Positions 8,812-15,917 of a DNA stretch of 33,570 nt are shown here, one piece after another. Below the pieces are notes generated by a model that saw nothing but the letters and a program-made list of their open reading frames with translations, did not search any database and had not been told where the DNA came from. Position 1 is the first letter of the stretch; each line of letters opens with the position of its first letter. Position numbers and translations under genes: made by a program. The DNA lies in NCBI GenBank assembly GCA_021775755.1, contig JAJFHE010000065.1:1-33570 (forward strand). The letters are read 5' to 3'. The stretch is from Hyphomicrobiales bacterium. Its GTDB lineage: Bacteria > Pseudomonadota > Alphaproteobacteria > Rhizobiales > JAJFHB01.

Positions 8812-9801
8812 ATGCGCTTTCATCCCTTTCATACGCTTGGATCGAAGAAGAACATCATCGTCGATGGGGCAGCCCGGGAGAATTCGGTGTTGGTGCTGTC
8901 GCACTGGCCGGCGAGCCCGACACCTGACGCATGGCTGCGCGATACGTCGGCGGAAATCGTCCTCGACTATATCGAAAACGAAACCATGCCGGAGGGCGTG
9001 GAGTTCGTTTCCAACAATCATTATGACGAAGACGGTCTGCTCGGTATCTGTGCGCTGCTCGATCCCGAATTCGCACTGGCGCACCGGCAGCGTTTCGTCG
9101 ATGCCGCCGCGGCAGGCGATTTCAACCGCTACGAGGACCGCGATGCGGCGCGGGCAATCTTCACGCTATCGAGACTGGTGGAAGATGTTCCCGCGAACAG
9201 CGACTACGCGGAACATACCGCTGCACTCTACGAAACCTTGATCCCCAAGGTTCACGACCTGATTGCCGATATCGGCCGGTTTGAAGAGACGTGGCGGGAT
9301 GAGGACCGCTATCTCGACCAGTGCGAGCAGTGGCTGGACGCGGGCGTGGTCGGTATTGAAGAGGACGATACCCACGACCTGGCCGTGGTACGCATCCCGG
9401 AAACGCTGCCTGCAGAACCGTTCCATGAGTTCATACCCGGGGCTGCGGTTCCCCTCCATTCAATGGCAATGTACCGCCGTACCCGCAAGGCACGCATTCT
9501 GATTCAGCAGGGACAGCGCTACTGGTTCAGATACCGCTATGAAACCTGGGTCAAGTTCGTATCCGAACGCCATCCCCTGCGTGTCGATCTGGCGCCGCTG
9601 GCGGACGATCTGACCGCGCGAGAGGGTGCCGGCGCGGTGTGGGCCTACGACGGGTCCTCAAACATCACACCGGTGCTGTCTCCGCGCGACGGGCATTCCA
9701 GCAGTTTGCCTCTTGAGACGGTTCTGGAGTGTCTGCGGCGCGTGTTCGATACAGGCTCAGTTGACTGGGACCCGTACACGGTCTCCGAATCCGGTCACTA
9801 A
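8812..9801 (+). CDS. Conserved protein of unknown function (possibly DUF6687)
   Basis: A 329-aa soluble protein with no signal peptide or membrane segment. I do not recognise a function; it resembles proteins I recall as DUF6687, which should be checked. The start at 8812 has GAGGGA seven bases upstream. The N-terminal part holds VSNNHYDEDGLLGICALLDPE (around residue 65), which resembles motif I of DHH-type phosphoesterases (H-x-D-x-D-G). A second acidic patch is RYEDRDAARAIF. Later parts have EEDDTHDLAVVRIPE and RYWFRYRYETWVKFVS. It is divergent from iorA and convergent with the desaturase (21-bp gap). Composition and codon use match its neighbours. Confidence 0.75.
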   Translation: MRFHPFHTLGSKKNIIVDGAARENSVLVLSHWPASPTPDAWLRDTSAEIVLDYIENETMPEGVEFVSNNHYDEDGLLGICALLDPEFALAHRQRFVDAAAAGDFNRYEDRDAARAIFTLSRLVEDVPANSDYAEHTAALYETLIPKVHDLIADIGRFEETWRDEDRYLDQCEQWLDAGVVGIEEDDTHDLAVVRIPETLPAEPFHEFIPGAAVPLHSMAMYRRTRKARILIQQGQRYWFRYRYETWVKFVSERHPLRVDLAPLADDLTAREGAGAVWAYDGSSNITPVLSPRDGHSSSLPLETVLECLRRVFDTGSVDWDPYTVSESGH

Positions 9802-9822
9802 CCGCCTCCTGACGGTAGGCGG

Positions 9823-10725
9823 TTATCGATACTGAACAATTCTTGCGTTCTTCTGGCGCAGCAGCGGCTCGAGCAGCTTGAAGGCGGCGCGGTGGCGGTA
9901 GAAGGGGATGCGCGGGTAGAGGTGATGGATGAGGTGATAGTGCTGGTAGCTGAAGTAGTGTGCCAAACACCAGCCTCGAAACCCCGAGCCGCGGATGATC
10001 TTGGCATTGAGGAACGGTTCGCGTGATGTATGCGGTGTGTGCAGCGACCAGTGCGAGAACGCGGAATAGCTGGAAATGATATAGGCCGGGGCAAGCCACA
10101 CGAGCGCGATTTCGAGTGCCGGACCGTAATAGAGCGCCGCGGCGGCGGTGCCGTAGAGCGAGACATAACTCAAAACGTTGCCGAGGGCTGACATCGCGCT
10201 GCCGCTGCGTGCGACGTGGCGGCTGAAGAAGTACCAGGAGTATCGCGGGATAACCGCAAAACACAAGATGAATGCCGCCGGCGTGCTGGCACCCGCCATC
10301 CAGTGATCGGGGTCGTTTTCCGGATCGTTGGCGTGGCGGTGATGGCCCCAGTGCACATGACGCAGCATCTGGAATTCGAGCAGCATCATTGCGCCAAGCA
10401 GGTGCCCGAGCAGCCGTTCAAGCGGCACGACCGCACGCACACCGCCGGACATGTTGGCGTGCATGGCTTCGTGCAGCGGCGCGAACGTGCGCATGATGAT
10501 GAGTGCATTCAAATAGCAGCCAAGCCACAGGGGTATGATCCCGGCGATGGCAAGAGCGCCGAGCCCCGCGAACGAAATCACACAGGCCAGAGCGAAGCCG
10601 ATGCTCGGCCAGGCGATGCCGGTTTGAAGGTCATTGAGAGCTCGCGCGCGTTGTTTGTGCCCGGACCGGCCGGTCTCGGGAACATCGCTTACGGTTCTAT
10701 CTCTAACGTCGTCCCATAACGCCAT
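9823..10725 (-). CDS. Membrane fatty acid desaturase / carotenoid hydroxylase-type enzyme
   Basis: Integral-membrane di-iron oxygenase, 300 aa. The three histidine boxes are present: HEAMH (about residue 85), HVHWGHHRH (about 122) and HYFSYQHYHLIHHLYP (about 265). Hydrophobic spans include IGFALACVISFAGLGALAIAGIIPLWLGCYL and TPAAFILCFAVI. The reaction is O2-dependent desaturation or hydroxylation of a lipid; acyl desaturase versus carotenoid-modifying enzyme cannot be settled. The start MALWDDV at 10725 has no ideal ribosome binding site (a GAGGGAGGGG run lies about 20 bp upstream). An FNR-like sequence lies 218-231 bp upstream. Confidence 0.85.
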   Translation of the reverse strand: MALWDDVRDRTVSDVPETGRSGHKQRARALNDLQTGIAWPSIGFALACVISFAGLGALAIAGIIPLWLGCYLNALIIMRTFAPLHEAMHANMSGGVRAVVPLERLLGHLLGAMMLLEFQMLRHVHWGHHRHANDPENDPDHWMAGASTPAAFILCFAVIPRYSWYFFSRHVARSGSAMSALGNVLSYVSLYGTAAAALYYGPALEIALVWLAPAYIISSYSAFSHWSLHTPHTSREPFLNAKIIRGSGFRGWCLAHYFSYQHYHLIHHLYPRIPFYRHRAAFKLLEPLLRQKNARIVQYR

Positions 10726-11000
10726 AATCGTCGGGAAGGCGCCCCTCCCTCATGCTGTGCGGTGACCGCGCACTCGAGCCGCATCTCTTGCTCGTGGCCG
10801 CTTGTGCTTCCGGCAACAGCTGTGCCGGGACCATAAGGGCCAGGCACAGTTTACGCCTGCTGCCGGCAGCCGGGCCATCGGGTTCGCACCGGCTGGTTAA
10901 CCTCAACGACTGCGAGCCCGCCACATATTCTGGCGCAGGTTCATGATCTGGGTCAAACATGCGACGGATCGATAACGCATCACGTTTTGGTGTCTGCCGC
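10726..11000. other. Intergenic region before the desaturase
   Basis: This 275-bp non-coding stretch separates the redoxin stop from the desaturase start, both on the minus strand. I see no RNA gene, and no terminator with a T-run. The only recognisable item is the FNR-like sequence at 10943-10956. Confidence 0.5.
10943..10956. promoter_or_regulatory. Imperfect FNR/FixK-like box
   Basis: ATGATCTGGGTCAA matches the alphaproteobacterial FNR/FixK consensus TTGAT-N4-ATCAA at 8 of 10 defined positions. It lies far upstream (over 200 bp) of the desaturase start and downstream of the redoxin gene. Alone it would be ignored; the perfect box at 25228 makes an FNR-type regulator in this genome likely. 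Confidence 0.25.
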
Positions 11001-11492
11001 TCAGTCCGATGCGCTGGCGGCGTGCTCGGCCAGCAACATGGCAATGTCGAAACCCAGCCGAAGGTCTGGCACCTGTCCGAAATACTGGGCACGCAGGCGG
11101 CCCTGCTGGTCGATGATCAGCAGGGTTGGAGTACCCTGCATGGCATAGGCCGCCATGGTGCGCGGCATCGTACTTTCGCCCGGCTCGTCGACCGCGACCG
11201 GAAATGTGATCCGGTATTCGTGAAGGAACGCTTCGAGCGAGACCGGCGTCATCGCCGCGTGGTGTTCGAACACTGTGTGCAGGCCAAGTACCGTGACCTT
11301 GTCATGCGGAAACATGTCATGCACGGATTGCGCCTGTGGCAGCGCGTGCGTGACACACCCCGGGCACAGCATCTGAAAGGCTTCGATGAGGACGACCCTG
11401 CTGCGCAGATTGGCCAGGCTGAGGTCGTTTTTCGTATTGAACCACTGCGACACCGAAAGTTCCGGCGCCTGTTTGACCGTCGTGGAGTTCAT
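11001..11492 (-). CDS. Redoxin / TlpA-like thioredoxin-fold protein
   Basis: A 163-aa thioredoxin-fold protein of the AhpC-TSA/redoxin group. The active site is FQMLCPGCVTHALPQ with Cys43 and Cys46 (CPGC). It is followed by VTVLGLHTVFEHH, the insertion with FPVAVDEPG, and the cis-proline loop MQGTPTLLIIDQQGRL. No signal peptide is visible, so it is cytoplasmic rather than a membrane-tethered TlpA. A peroxide- or disulfide-reducing role is likely; the partner is unknown. It is preceded by the thioesterase with an 11-bp gap and so probably cotranscribed with it. Confidence 0.82.
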   Translation of the reverse strand: MNSTTVKQAPELSVSQWFNTKNDLSLANLRSRVVLIEAFQMLCPGCVTHALPQAQSVHDMFPHDKVTVLGLHTVFEHHAAMTPVSLEAFLHEYRITFPVAVDEPGESTMPRTMAAYAMQGTPTLLIIDQQGRLRAQYFGQVPDLRLGFDIAMLLAEHAASASD

Positions 11493-11503
11493 AGGATCAC
11501 AAT

Positions 11504-11980
11504 CTAGCGCCGCTTCAAGGCTATGCCGAGCCCGGCCTGCTCCGGCAGGTCAAGGGCTTCGTGTTCTTTTTGGGTCTTTGCAAGTGCTTCGTGAACATCG
11601 CCGATGAAGTTTTCGATGCGTCGTTCCTTGAGATTGAAGGCGAGCCCTTTAACCTCGTTGGTGGCGGAAAGTGCGCCATCGGTTTCGCGCCACATTTTGT
11701 GGAACAGGATAAAGCGCTTGTCATCGTGGGCAATGAGCTGGGTGGTGACGTAGACCGGGTCGTCTAGGATCACCTCGTTGATGTAGTTTATGTGGGACTC
11801 AAGAATGATGTATTCGTGGCCGTCGCGGTCGTCCATGCCGTTGCCACCATTGACCATGTTCCAGAATGCCCAGGTTGCCTGATCGCACACCGTCACATAA
11901 TGGGCGACATTCATATGGCCGTACTCGTCAATCCACTCCGGCTTTATGCGGGTTTCGTGCATGCGCGGCGCGTCGTTCAT
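11504..11980 (-). CDS. Hot-dog-fold acyl-CoA thioesterase (betainyl-CoA thioesterase-like)
   Basis: A single-hot-dog thioesterase of 158 aa. The signature ETRIKPEWIDEYGHMNVAHYVTVCDQA is the N-terminal catalytic pattern (D-x-x-G-H-M-N-x-x-x-Y) of 4HBT-type enzymes, most like the thioesterase linked to carnitine dehydrogenase that acts on betainyl-CoA. Later motifs are ESHINYINEV and LIAHDDKRFILFHKMWR. The start at 11980 (MNDAPRMHE) has GGAG about 11 bp upstream; an ATG at 11962 is also possible. It lies 60 bp after lysR and 11 bp before the redoxin. The carnitine/betaine link is suggestive given the methylated-amine genes downstream, but other acyl-CoA substrates are possible. Confidence 0.8.
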   Translation of the reverse strand: MNDAPRMHETRIKPEWIDEYGHMNVAHYVTVCDQATWAFWNMVNGGNGMDDRDGHEYIILESHINYINEVILDDPVYVTTQLIAHDDKRFILFHKMWRETDGALSATNEVKGLAFNLKERRIENFIGDVHEALAKTQKEHEALDLPEQAGLGIALKRR

Positions 11981-12040
11981 CTTGTGCAAAGCTCCGGTCG
12001 GTTGTTCTTTAAAGCGGGATCACGTGAGGCGGCGAATACG

Positions 12041-12961
12041 TTAGGCGTCGAATACGTCCCGGTCCCAATATGGATTGTTGGCGAAGCGGTCAACGAGCGC
12101 ATCGATGAAGGCGCGCACGCGGCTCGACACCTGGCGTGTTGGCGGGTAGACGACAAAGAGATCGGCATGCGACCACTCATGGTCAAGGAGCACCGGCTCA
12201 AGACGGCCGGCGCGAATGTCGTCGGCGAGCACGAAGGTCGGTTCCAGCACAAAGCCGAGACCTTCAATCGCGGCATCTTTCAGAAAGTCGCCATTGCCGG
12301 CGCGCAGCCGCACCGGCGGTCTGATGGTCACCGGCTCGCCGGACGGCGCCGTGCAGCGCAGGACGCCCGGCAGGGGAACGTTCGAATAGGCGAGGCAGTC
12401 CATGCGTTCAAGCTCGGCTGCGGCGAGCGGGCGCCCGACTTTTTCCCAGTACGCAGGGGCAGCCGCGACGGCATGACGGATCGGCGCCAGACGGCGCGCG
12501 ATCAGGCTTGAATCCTCCAGAACGCCGACGCGCAGTGCGGCGTCGAAGCCCTGCGCGACCAGATCGACGCGACGGTCATTGAGGTCGAGCTCCAGATCGA
12601 TTTCGGGATGCGCCCGCAGGAATGCCGTTACCATGGGACGCAGATGAAGCTGGGTAAATGACAGAGGCGCGGCAATCTTCAGCTTGCCACGCAATTGTTC
12701 CTGCGCGGACGCGACTGTGAGTTCGGCCTCTTCAAGATCGGCGAGAACCGTTGTTGCGCGGTGGTAAAACGCTTCGCCGATTTCGGTGAGATGCAGCTGC
12801 CGCGTTGTGCGGTTGAAGAGTTGCGCACCAAGCCGGCGTTCCAGTTCGGAAATGCGCCGGCTGAGGGAAGATTTCGCGATGGCGATTTGCCGGGCCGCGG
12901 CACTGTAGCTGCCGGCGTCGGCAACCTGCACGAAACAGGACATTTCGGTGAAACGATCCAT
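12041..12961 (-). CDS. LysR-family transcriptional regulator
   Basis: LysR-type regulator of 306 aa. Its N-terminal helix-turn-helix reads FVQVADAGSYSAAARQIAIAKSSLSRRISELERRLGAQLFNRTTRQLHLTEIG in family style, followed by the effector domain (GKLKIAAPLSFTQLHLRPMVTAFL, then DLVAQGFDAALRVGVL). This is the CrgA/AphB-like subgroup. It is divergent from doxX and the glutathionyl-hydroquinone reductase, which it probably regulates. An inverted repeat overlapping its own ATG (12960-12982) indicates autoregulation. It precedes the thioesterase and redoxin on the same strand. Confidence 0.93.
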   Translation of the reverse strand: MDRFTEMSCFVQVADAGSYSAAARQIAIAKSSLSRRISELERRLGAQLFNRTTRQLHLTEIGEAFYHRATTVLADLEEAELTVASAQEQLRGKLKIAAPLSFTQLHLRPMVTAFLRAHPEIDLELDLNDRRVDLVAQGFDAALRVGVLEDSSLIARRLAPIRHAVAAAPAYWEKVGRPLAAAELERMDCLAYSNVPLPGVLRCTAPSGEPVTIRPPVRLRAGNGDFLKDAAIEGLGFVLEPTFVLADDIRAGRLEPVLLDHEWSHADLFVVYPPTRQVSSRVRAFIDALVDRFANNPYWDRDVFDA

Positions 12962-13023
12962 TGTTCGAAATAATAGAACAATATGTTTCGAAAATCACGA
13001 CTTTTATCTTGAAAGAGAACAAT
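12960..13023. promoter_or_regulatory. Putative LysR operator with three half-sites
   Basis: ATTGTTC (12960-12966) and GAACAAT (12976-12982) form a perfect 7-bp inverted repeat with a 9-bp spacer that covers the LysR start codon. A third copy, GAACAAT, is at 13017-13023, 41 bp from the second, about four helical turns. The inverted repeat meets the T-N11-A rule for LysR sites. The region is AT-rich and lies in the divergent promoter to doxX. Confidence 0.5.
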
Positions 13024-13110
13024 TAGATTTCGCGTTATGGCAGGGCGGACCCGCATCCTCGCGGGGTTGCCCGATGTGCAAACCGATTAAACGAAAATGG
13101 GAGTTTACCA

Positions 13111-13542
13111 ATGACACAGTCACATGATGCAGCGCTTGCGCCCGCGGCAGCCTGGCCGTTCGACGGGGTTACCAGGCTATTCGAACCGCTCGGGCGGGTG
13201 CTGATTTCGGCGATTTTTCTGTCTTCGGGTATCGGCAAACTGTCGGCTTATGCCGGGACGCAAGGGTACATGGAGGCAATGGGTGTGCCGGGCAGCCTTC
13301 TGCCGCTGGTGATCGCTCTGGAGATAATCGCGCCGGTCGCCATCATTCTTGGGTCCTACGCCCGCAGTGCCGCATTCGTGCTTGCCGGGTTCACGGTGTT
13401 GTCGGCGCTCATCTTTCACTTCAACTTCGCCGACCAGATGCAGTCTATCATGTTTATGAAGAACGCCGCGATCACCGGAGGACTTCTCTTCATTGTCGCG
13501 CGCGGTCCGGGCGCCTACAGTCTCGGCAGCCAGAACCGCTAA
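13111..13542 (+). CDS. DoxX-family membrane protein
   Basis: A 143-aa, four-helix inner-membrane protein of the DoxX family. Visible segments are LGRVLISAIFLSSGIGKLSAYAG (family motif with G-x-x-K), LLPLVIALEIIAPVAIILGSYARSAAFVLAGFTVLSALIFHF and ITGGLLFIVARGPGAYSL. GGGAG precedes the start. It is followed 29 bp later by the glutathionyl-hydroquinone reductase. DoxX proteins are linked to quinone and thiol redox balance, and the pair under a divergent LysR fits a response to quinones or electrophiles. This is inferred from context. Confidence 0.88.
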   Translation: MTQSHDAALAPAAAWPFDGVTRLFEPLGRVLISAIFLSSGIGKLSAYAGTQGYMEAMGVPGSLLPLVIALEIIAPVAIILGSYARSAAFVLAGFTVLSALIFHFNFADQMQSIMFMKNAAITGGLLFIVARGPGAYSLGSQNR

Positions 13543-13571
13543 CGCCCACGCCGCTCACAGGAGATAAGATC

Positions 13572-14576
13572 ATGGGATTGCTCGTCGATGGAAAGTGGCA
13601 CGAGGACTGGTACGACACCAAGACCAGCAAGGGCCGTTTCGTTCGCAATGACGCGCAGTTCCGCAACTGGATCACCAGCGACGGTGCGCCGGGGCCTTCG
13701 GGCACGGGTGGGTTCAAAGCGGAAGCAGGCAGATATCACCTTTATGTTTCCTACGCCTGTCCGTGGGCGCACCGGACGCTGATCTTTCGCGCCCTGAAGG
13801 GTCTTGAAGAGATGATCGGCCTCTCCGCCGTGCATTGGTATATGGCGGAGAAGGGCTGGTCGTTCGAGGCGGGCGACGGCGTTTTGCCCGACACAGTGAA
13901 TGACGCCGGCCACGTGTTTGAAATCTATACGACGGCCGATCCGGAATATTCAGGCCGGGTTACCGTGCCGGTCTTATGGGACCGGCACACAGGCACGATT
14001 GTGTCGAACGAGTCCTCGGAGATCATCCGCATGATGAACTCAGCCTTCGACGGCATCGGCGCGAAGGCCGGCGATTTCTATCCGGCAGACTTGCGTGGCG
14101 AAATCGACGAGGTGAATTCCCGGGTCTATGAGACGCTCAACAACGGCGTCTACCGGTCGGGCTTTGCAACGACACAGGAGGCCTACGAGGAGGGCGTTTA
14201 CCCACTCTTCGAGACGCTCGACTGGCTGGAAGAGCGGCTCTCGCGCAGCCGGTATCTCGCGGGCGACCGCATTACCGAAGCCGACTGGCGCGCCTTCACC
14301 ACACTGGTGCGGTTCGATCCGGTTTATTTCGGCCACTTCAAGACGAATATCCGCCAGTTGCGCGACTATCCCAACCTGTGGGCCTATACGCGCGAACTTT
14401 ATCAGGTGCCGGGCGTTGCGGAGACCGTGCGCATGGATCACATCAAGAACCACTATTATGGCAGCCACAAATCGGTAAACCCGACCGGCATCGTTCCAGC
14501 GGGACCGGCCATCGACCTCGATGAACCGCACGGCCGCGACCGGATGGTGCCGGTGAAGGGTGTTGCCGCTGAATGA
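13572..14576 (+). CDS. Glutathionyl-hydroquinone reductase (Xi-class GST)
   Basis: Xi-class glutathione transferase, 334 aa, which reduces glutathionyl-hydroquinones using a catalytic cysteine. The active site YVSYACPWAHRTLIFRALKG puts the cysteine at residue 63, the same number as in E. coli YqjG. Family motifs follow: YTTADPEYSGRVTVPVLWDRHTGTIVSNESSEIIRMMN, LAGDRITEADWRAFTTLVRFDPVYFGHFKTN and the C-terminal IKNHYYGSHKSVNPTGIVPAGP. AGGAG lies before the ATG. It shares a unit with doxX and ends 7 bp from the convergent aminotransferase gene. Confidence 0.95.
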   Translation: MGLLVDGKWHEDWYDTKTSKGRFVRNDAQFRNWITSDGAPGPSGTGGFKAEAGRYHLYVSYACPWAHRTLIFRALKGLEEMIGLSAVHWYMAEKGWSFEAGDGVLPDTVNDAGHVFEIYTTADPEYSGRVTVPVLWDRHTGTIVSNESSEIIRMMNSAFDGIGAKAGDFYPADLRGEIDEVNSRVYETLNNGVYRSGFATTQEAYEEGVYPLFETLDWLEERLSRSRYLAGDRITEADWRAFTTLVRFDPVYFGHFKTNIRQLRDYPNLWAYTRELYQVPGVAETVRMDHIKNHYYGSHKSVNPTGIVPAGPAIDLDEPHGRDRMVPVKGVAAE

Positions 14577-14583
14577 TCCCGCT

Positions 14584-15897
14584 TTAAAGCGCGCGGGCGA
14601 ACGCGTCCTCCATCGCCTCGCCGACGAAGCCGACATCGTCCATCGAGATGCACAATGGCGGCACCATGCGCAAGACGTTGCGGTTGGCTCCCGATTTGGA
14701 CAGCACAAGGCCGTTTTCGCGCGTCTTCTCGAAGATTTCGGCGGTTTCTTCCGCCGCCGGTTCCTTGGTCTTGCGGTCGCGCACGAGTTCGATCGCCATC
14801 ATCAGGCCGCGGCCGCGCACGTCGCCGACAATGTCGTATTTCTGGTGCAGCGTGCTCAGGATCTCCAGCAGCGCGGCGCCGACGACGCGGGCATTTTCCT
14901 GCAACCTGTCTTCCTCGATCACCTTCAGGACGGCGCGGCCGGCGGCGCAGCTCACCGGGTTGGCGCCGTAGGTGTTGAAATAGAACTTGTCGGCCATGGA
15001 CTCGGCGACCTCGCGTTTCGCAACCGTGGCCGCGAGCGGGTAGCCGTTGCCGATGCCCTTGGCCATGACGACGATGTCGGGCACGACGCCGTCGCGCTCA
15101 AACGCCCAGTAATGATCGCCGGTGCGCGCGAAACCCGATTGCACCTCATCGATAACCGCAATCCCGCCGGCTGAGCGCACCCGTTCAAATGCCGCCGTCA
15201 GATAGCCATCGGGCATGGCGACGATGCCGCCATAGCCCTGAACCGGTTCGATGATCATGCCGGCAAGATTGCCGCTCGTCGATGAACCGATCACCTCGTC
15301 GATCTCGGTCAGATAAGGATCGAGCCCGGGACCGTGCACCCCGCGATACTGATCGGGACAGGCGACGTGGTGGATGCCCGGTACCATGGGCACGGGGTGG
15401 CGGAAACTCTTGATGCCGGTAAGGGACTGGGCGCCGAAGGTCGCCCCGTGATAGCCGTTTCTGAGCGCCAGAAAATCGATATTGCCGGTGTAGCTTCGCG
15501 CCATGAGCAGGGCGAGGTCGATAGCCTCGGCGCCGGAATTGGTGAAATGCACGACCCAGTCCTCGCCCGCAGGCATCGTCGCGACCAGTTCTTCGGCGAG
15601 ATGGGCGGGCACCGGGTGATAGAACATCGTCGTGGCGTGCTGCAGATCGCGGGCCTGTTCCTCGACCGCGCGCGTGACGACCGGGTTGGTATGGCCAACG
15701 CTGATGCAGAGGTTCATGCCGAGCATGTCGACGTAACGCTTGCCGGTTTCATCCCAAAGATACTGACCCTCGCCGCGTCTGAAAATCAGCGGTTCGCGGT
15801 AGGGCACGAAGGCGCGCTGCGAGGCGGCGTAGTAGGTGTCGCGGCGGCGTGCGACGCCTTCTCTTGACCAGTCGGTCTTCAGTTCCATGTCGGTCAT
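14584..15897 (-). CDS. Class III aminotransferase, AGXT2-like
   Basis: PLP-dependent class III aminotransferase (437 aa) closest in look to alanine-glyoxylate aminotransferase 2. Motifs: HFTNSGAEAIDLALLMARSYTGN (cofactor phosphate contact), ALRNGYHGATFGAQSLTG, AVIDEVQSGFARTGDHYWAFE (Asp contacting the pyridine N), and VVMAKGIGNGYPLAATVAKRE with the Schiff-base lysine. GGAG lies 10 bp before the start at 15897. It is 20 bp after the mttB-like gene, so they are probably cotranscribed. AGXT2 enzymes act on alanine, beta-alanine/3-aminoisobutyrate and methylated arginines with glyoxylate or pyruvate. In this cluster it may move the amino group from a demethylated amino acid; the substrate is uncertain. 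Confidence 0.9.
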   Translation of the reverse strand: MTDMELKTDWSREGVARRRDTYYAASQRAFVPYREPLIFRRGEGQYLWDETGKRYVDMLGMNLCISVGHTNPVVTRAVEEQARDLQHATTMFYHPVPAHLAEELVATMPAGEDWVVHFTNSGAEAIDLALLMARSYTGNIDFLALRNGYHGATFGAQSLTGIKSFRHPVPMVPGIHHVACPDQYRGVHGPGLDPYLTEIDEVIGSSTSGNLAGMIIEPVQGYGGIVAMPDGYLTAAFERVRSAGGIAVIDEVQSGFARTGDHYWAFERDGVVPDIVVMAKGIGNGYPLAATVAKREVAESMADKFYFNTYGANPVSCAAGRAVLKVIEEDRLQENARVVGAALLEILSTLHQKYDIVGDVRGRGLMMAIELVRDRKTKEPAAEETAEIFEKTRENGLVLSKSGANRNVLRMVPPLCISMDDVGFVGEAMEDAFARAL

Positions 15898-15917
15898 CGA
15901 ACGGCGCTCCTTCGCGT

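Noticed and set aside
14577-14590. Palindrome GCTTTAAAGC as a terminator between the convergent quinone reductase and aminotransferase genes.
   Set aside because: Too short and too AT-rich to form a stable hairpin, and it overlaps the aminotransferase stop codon.
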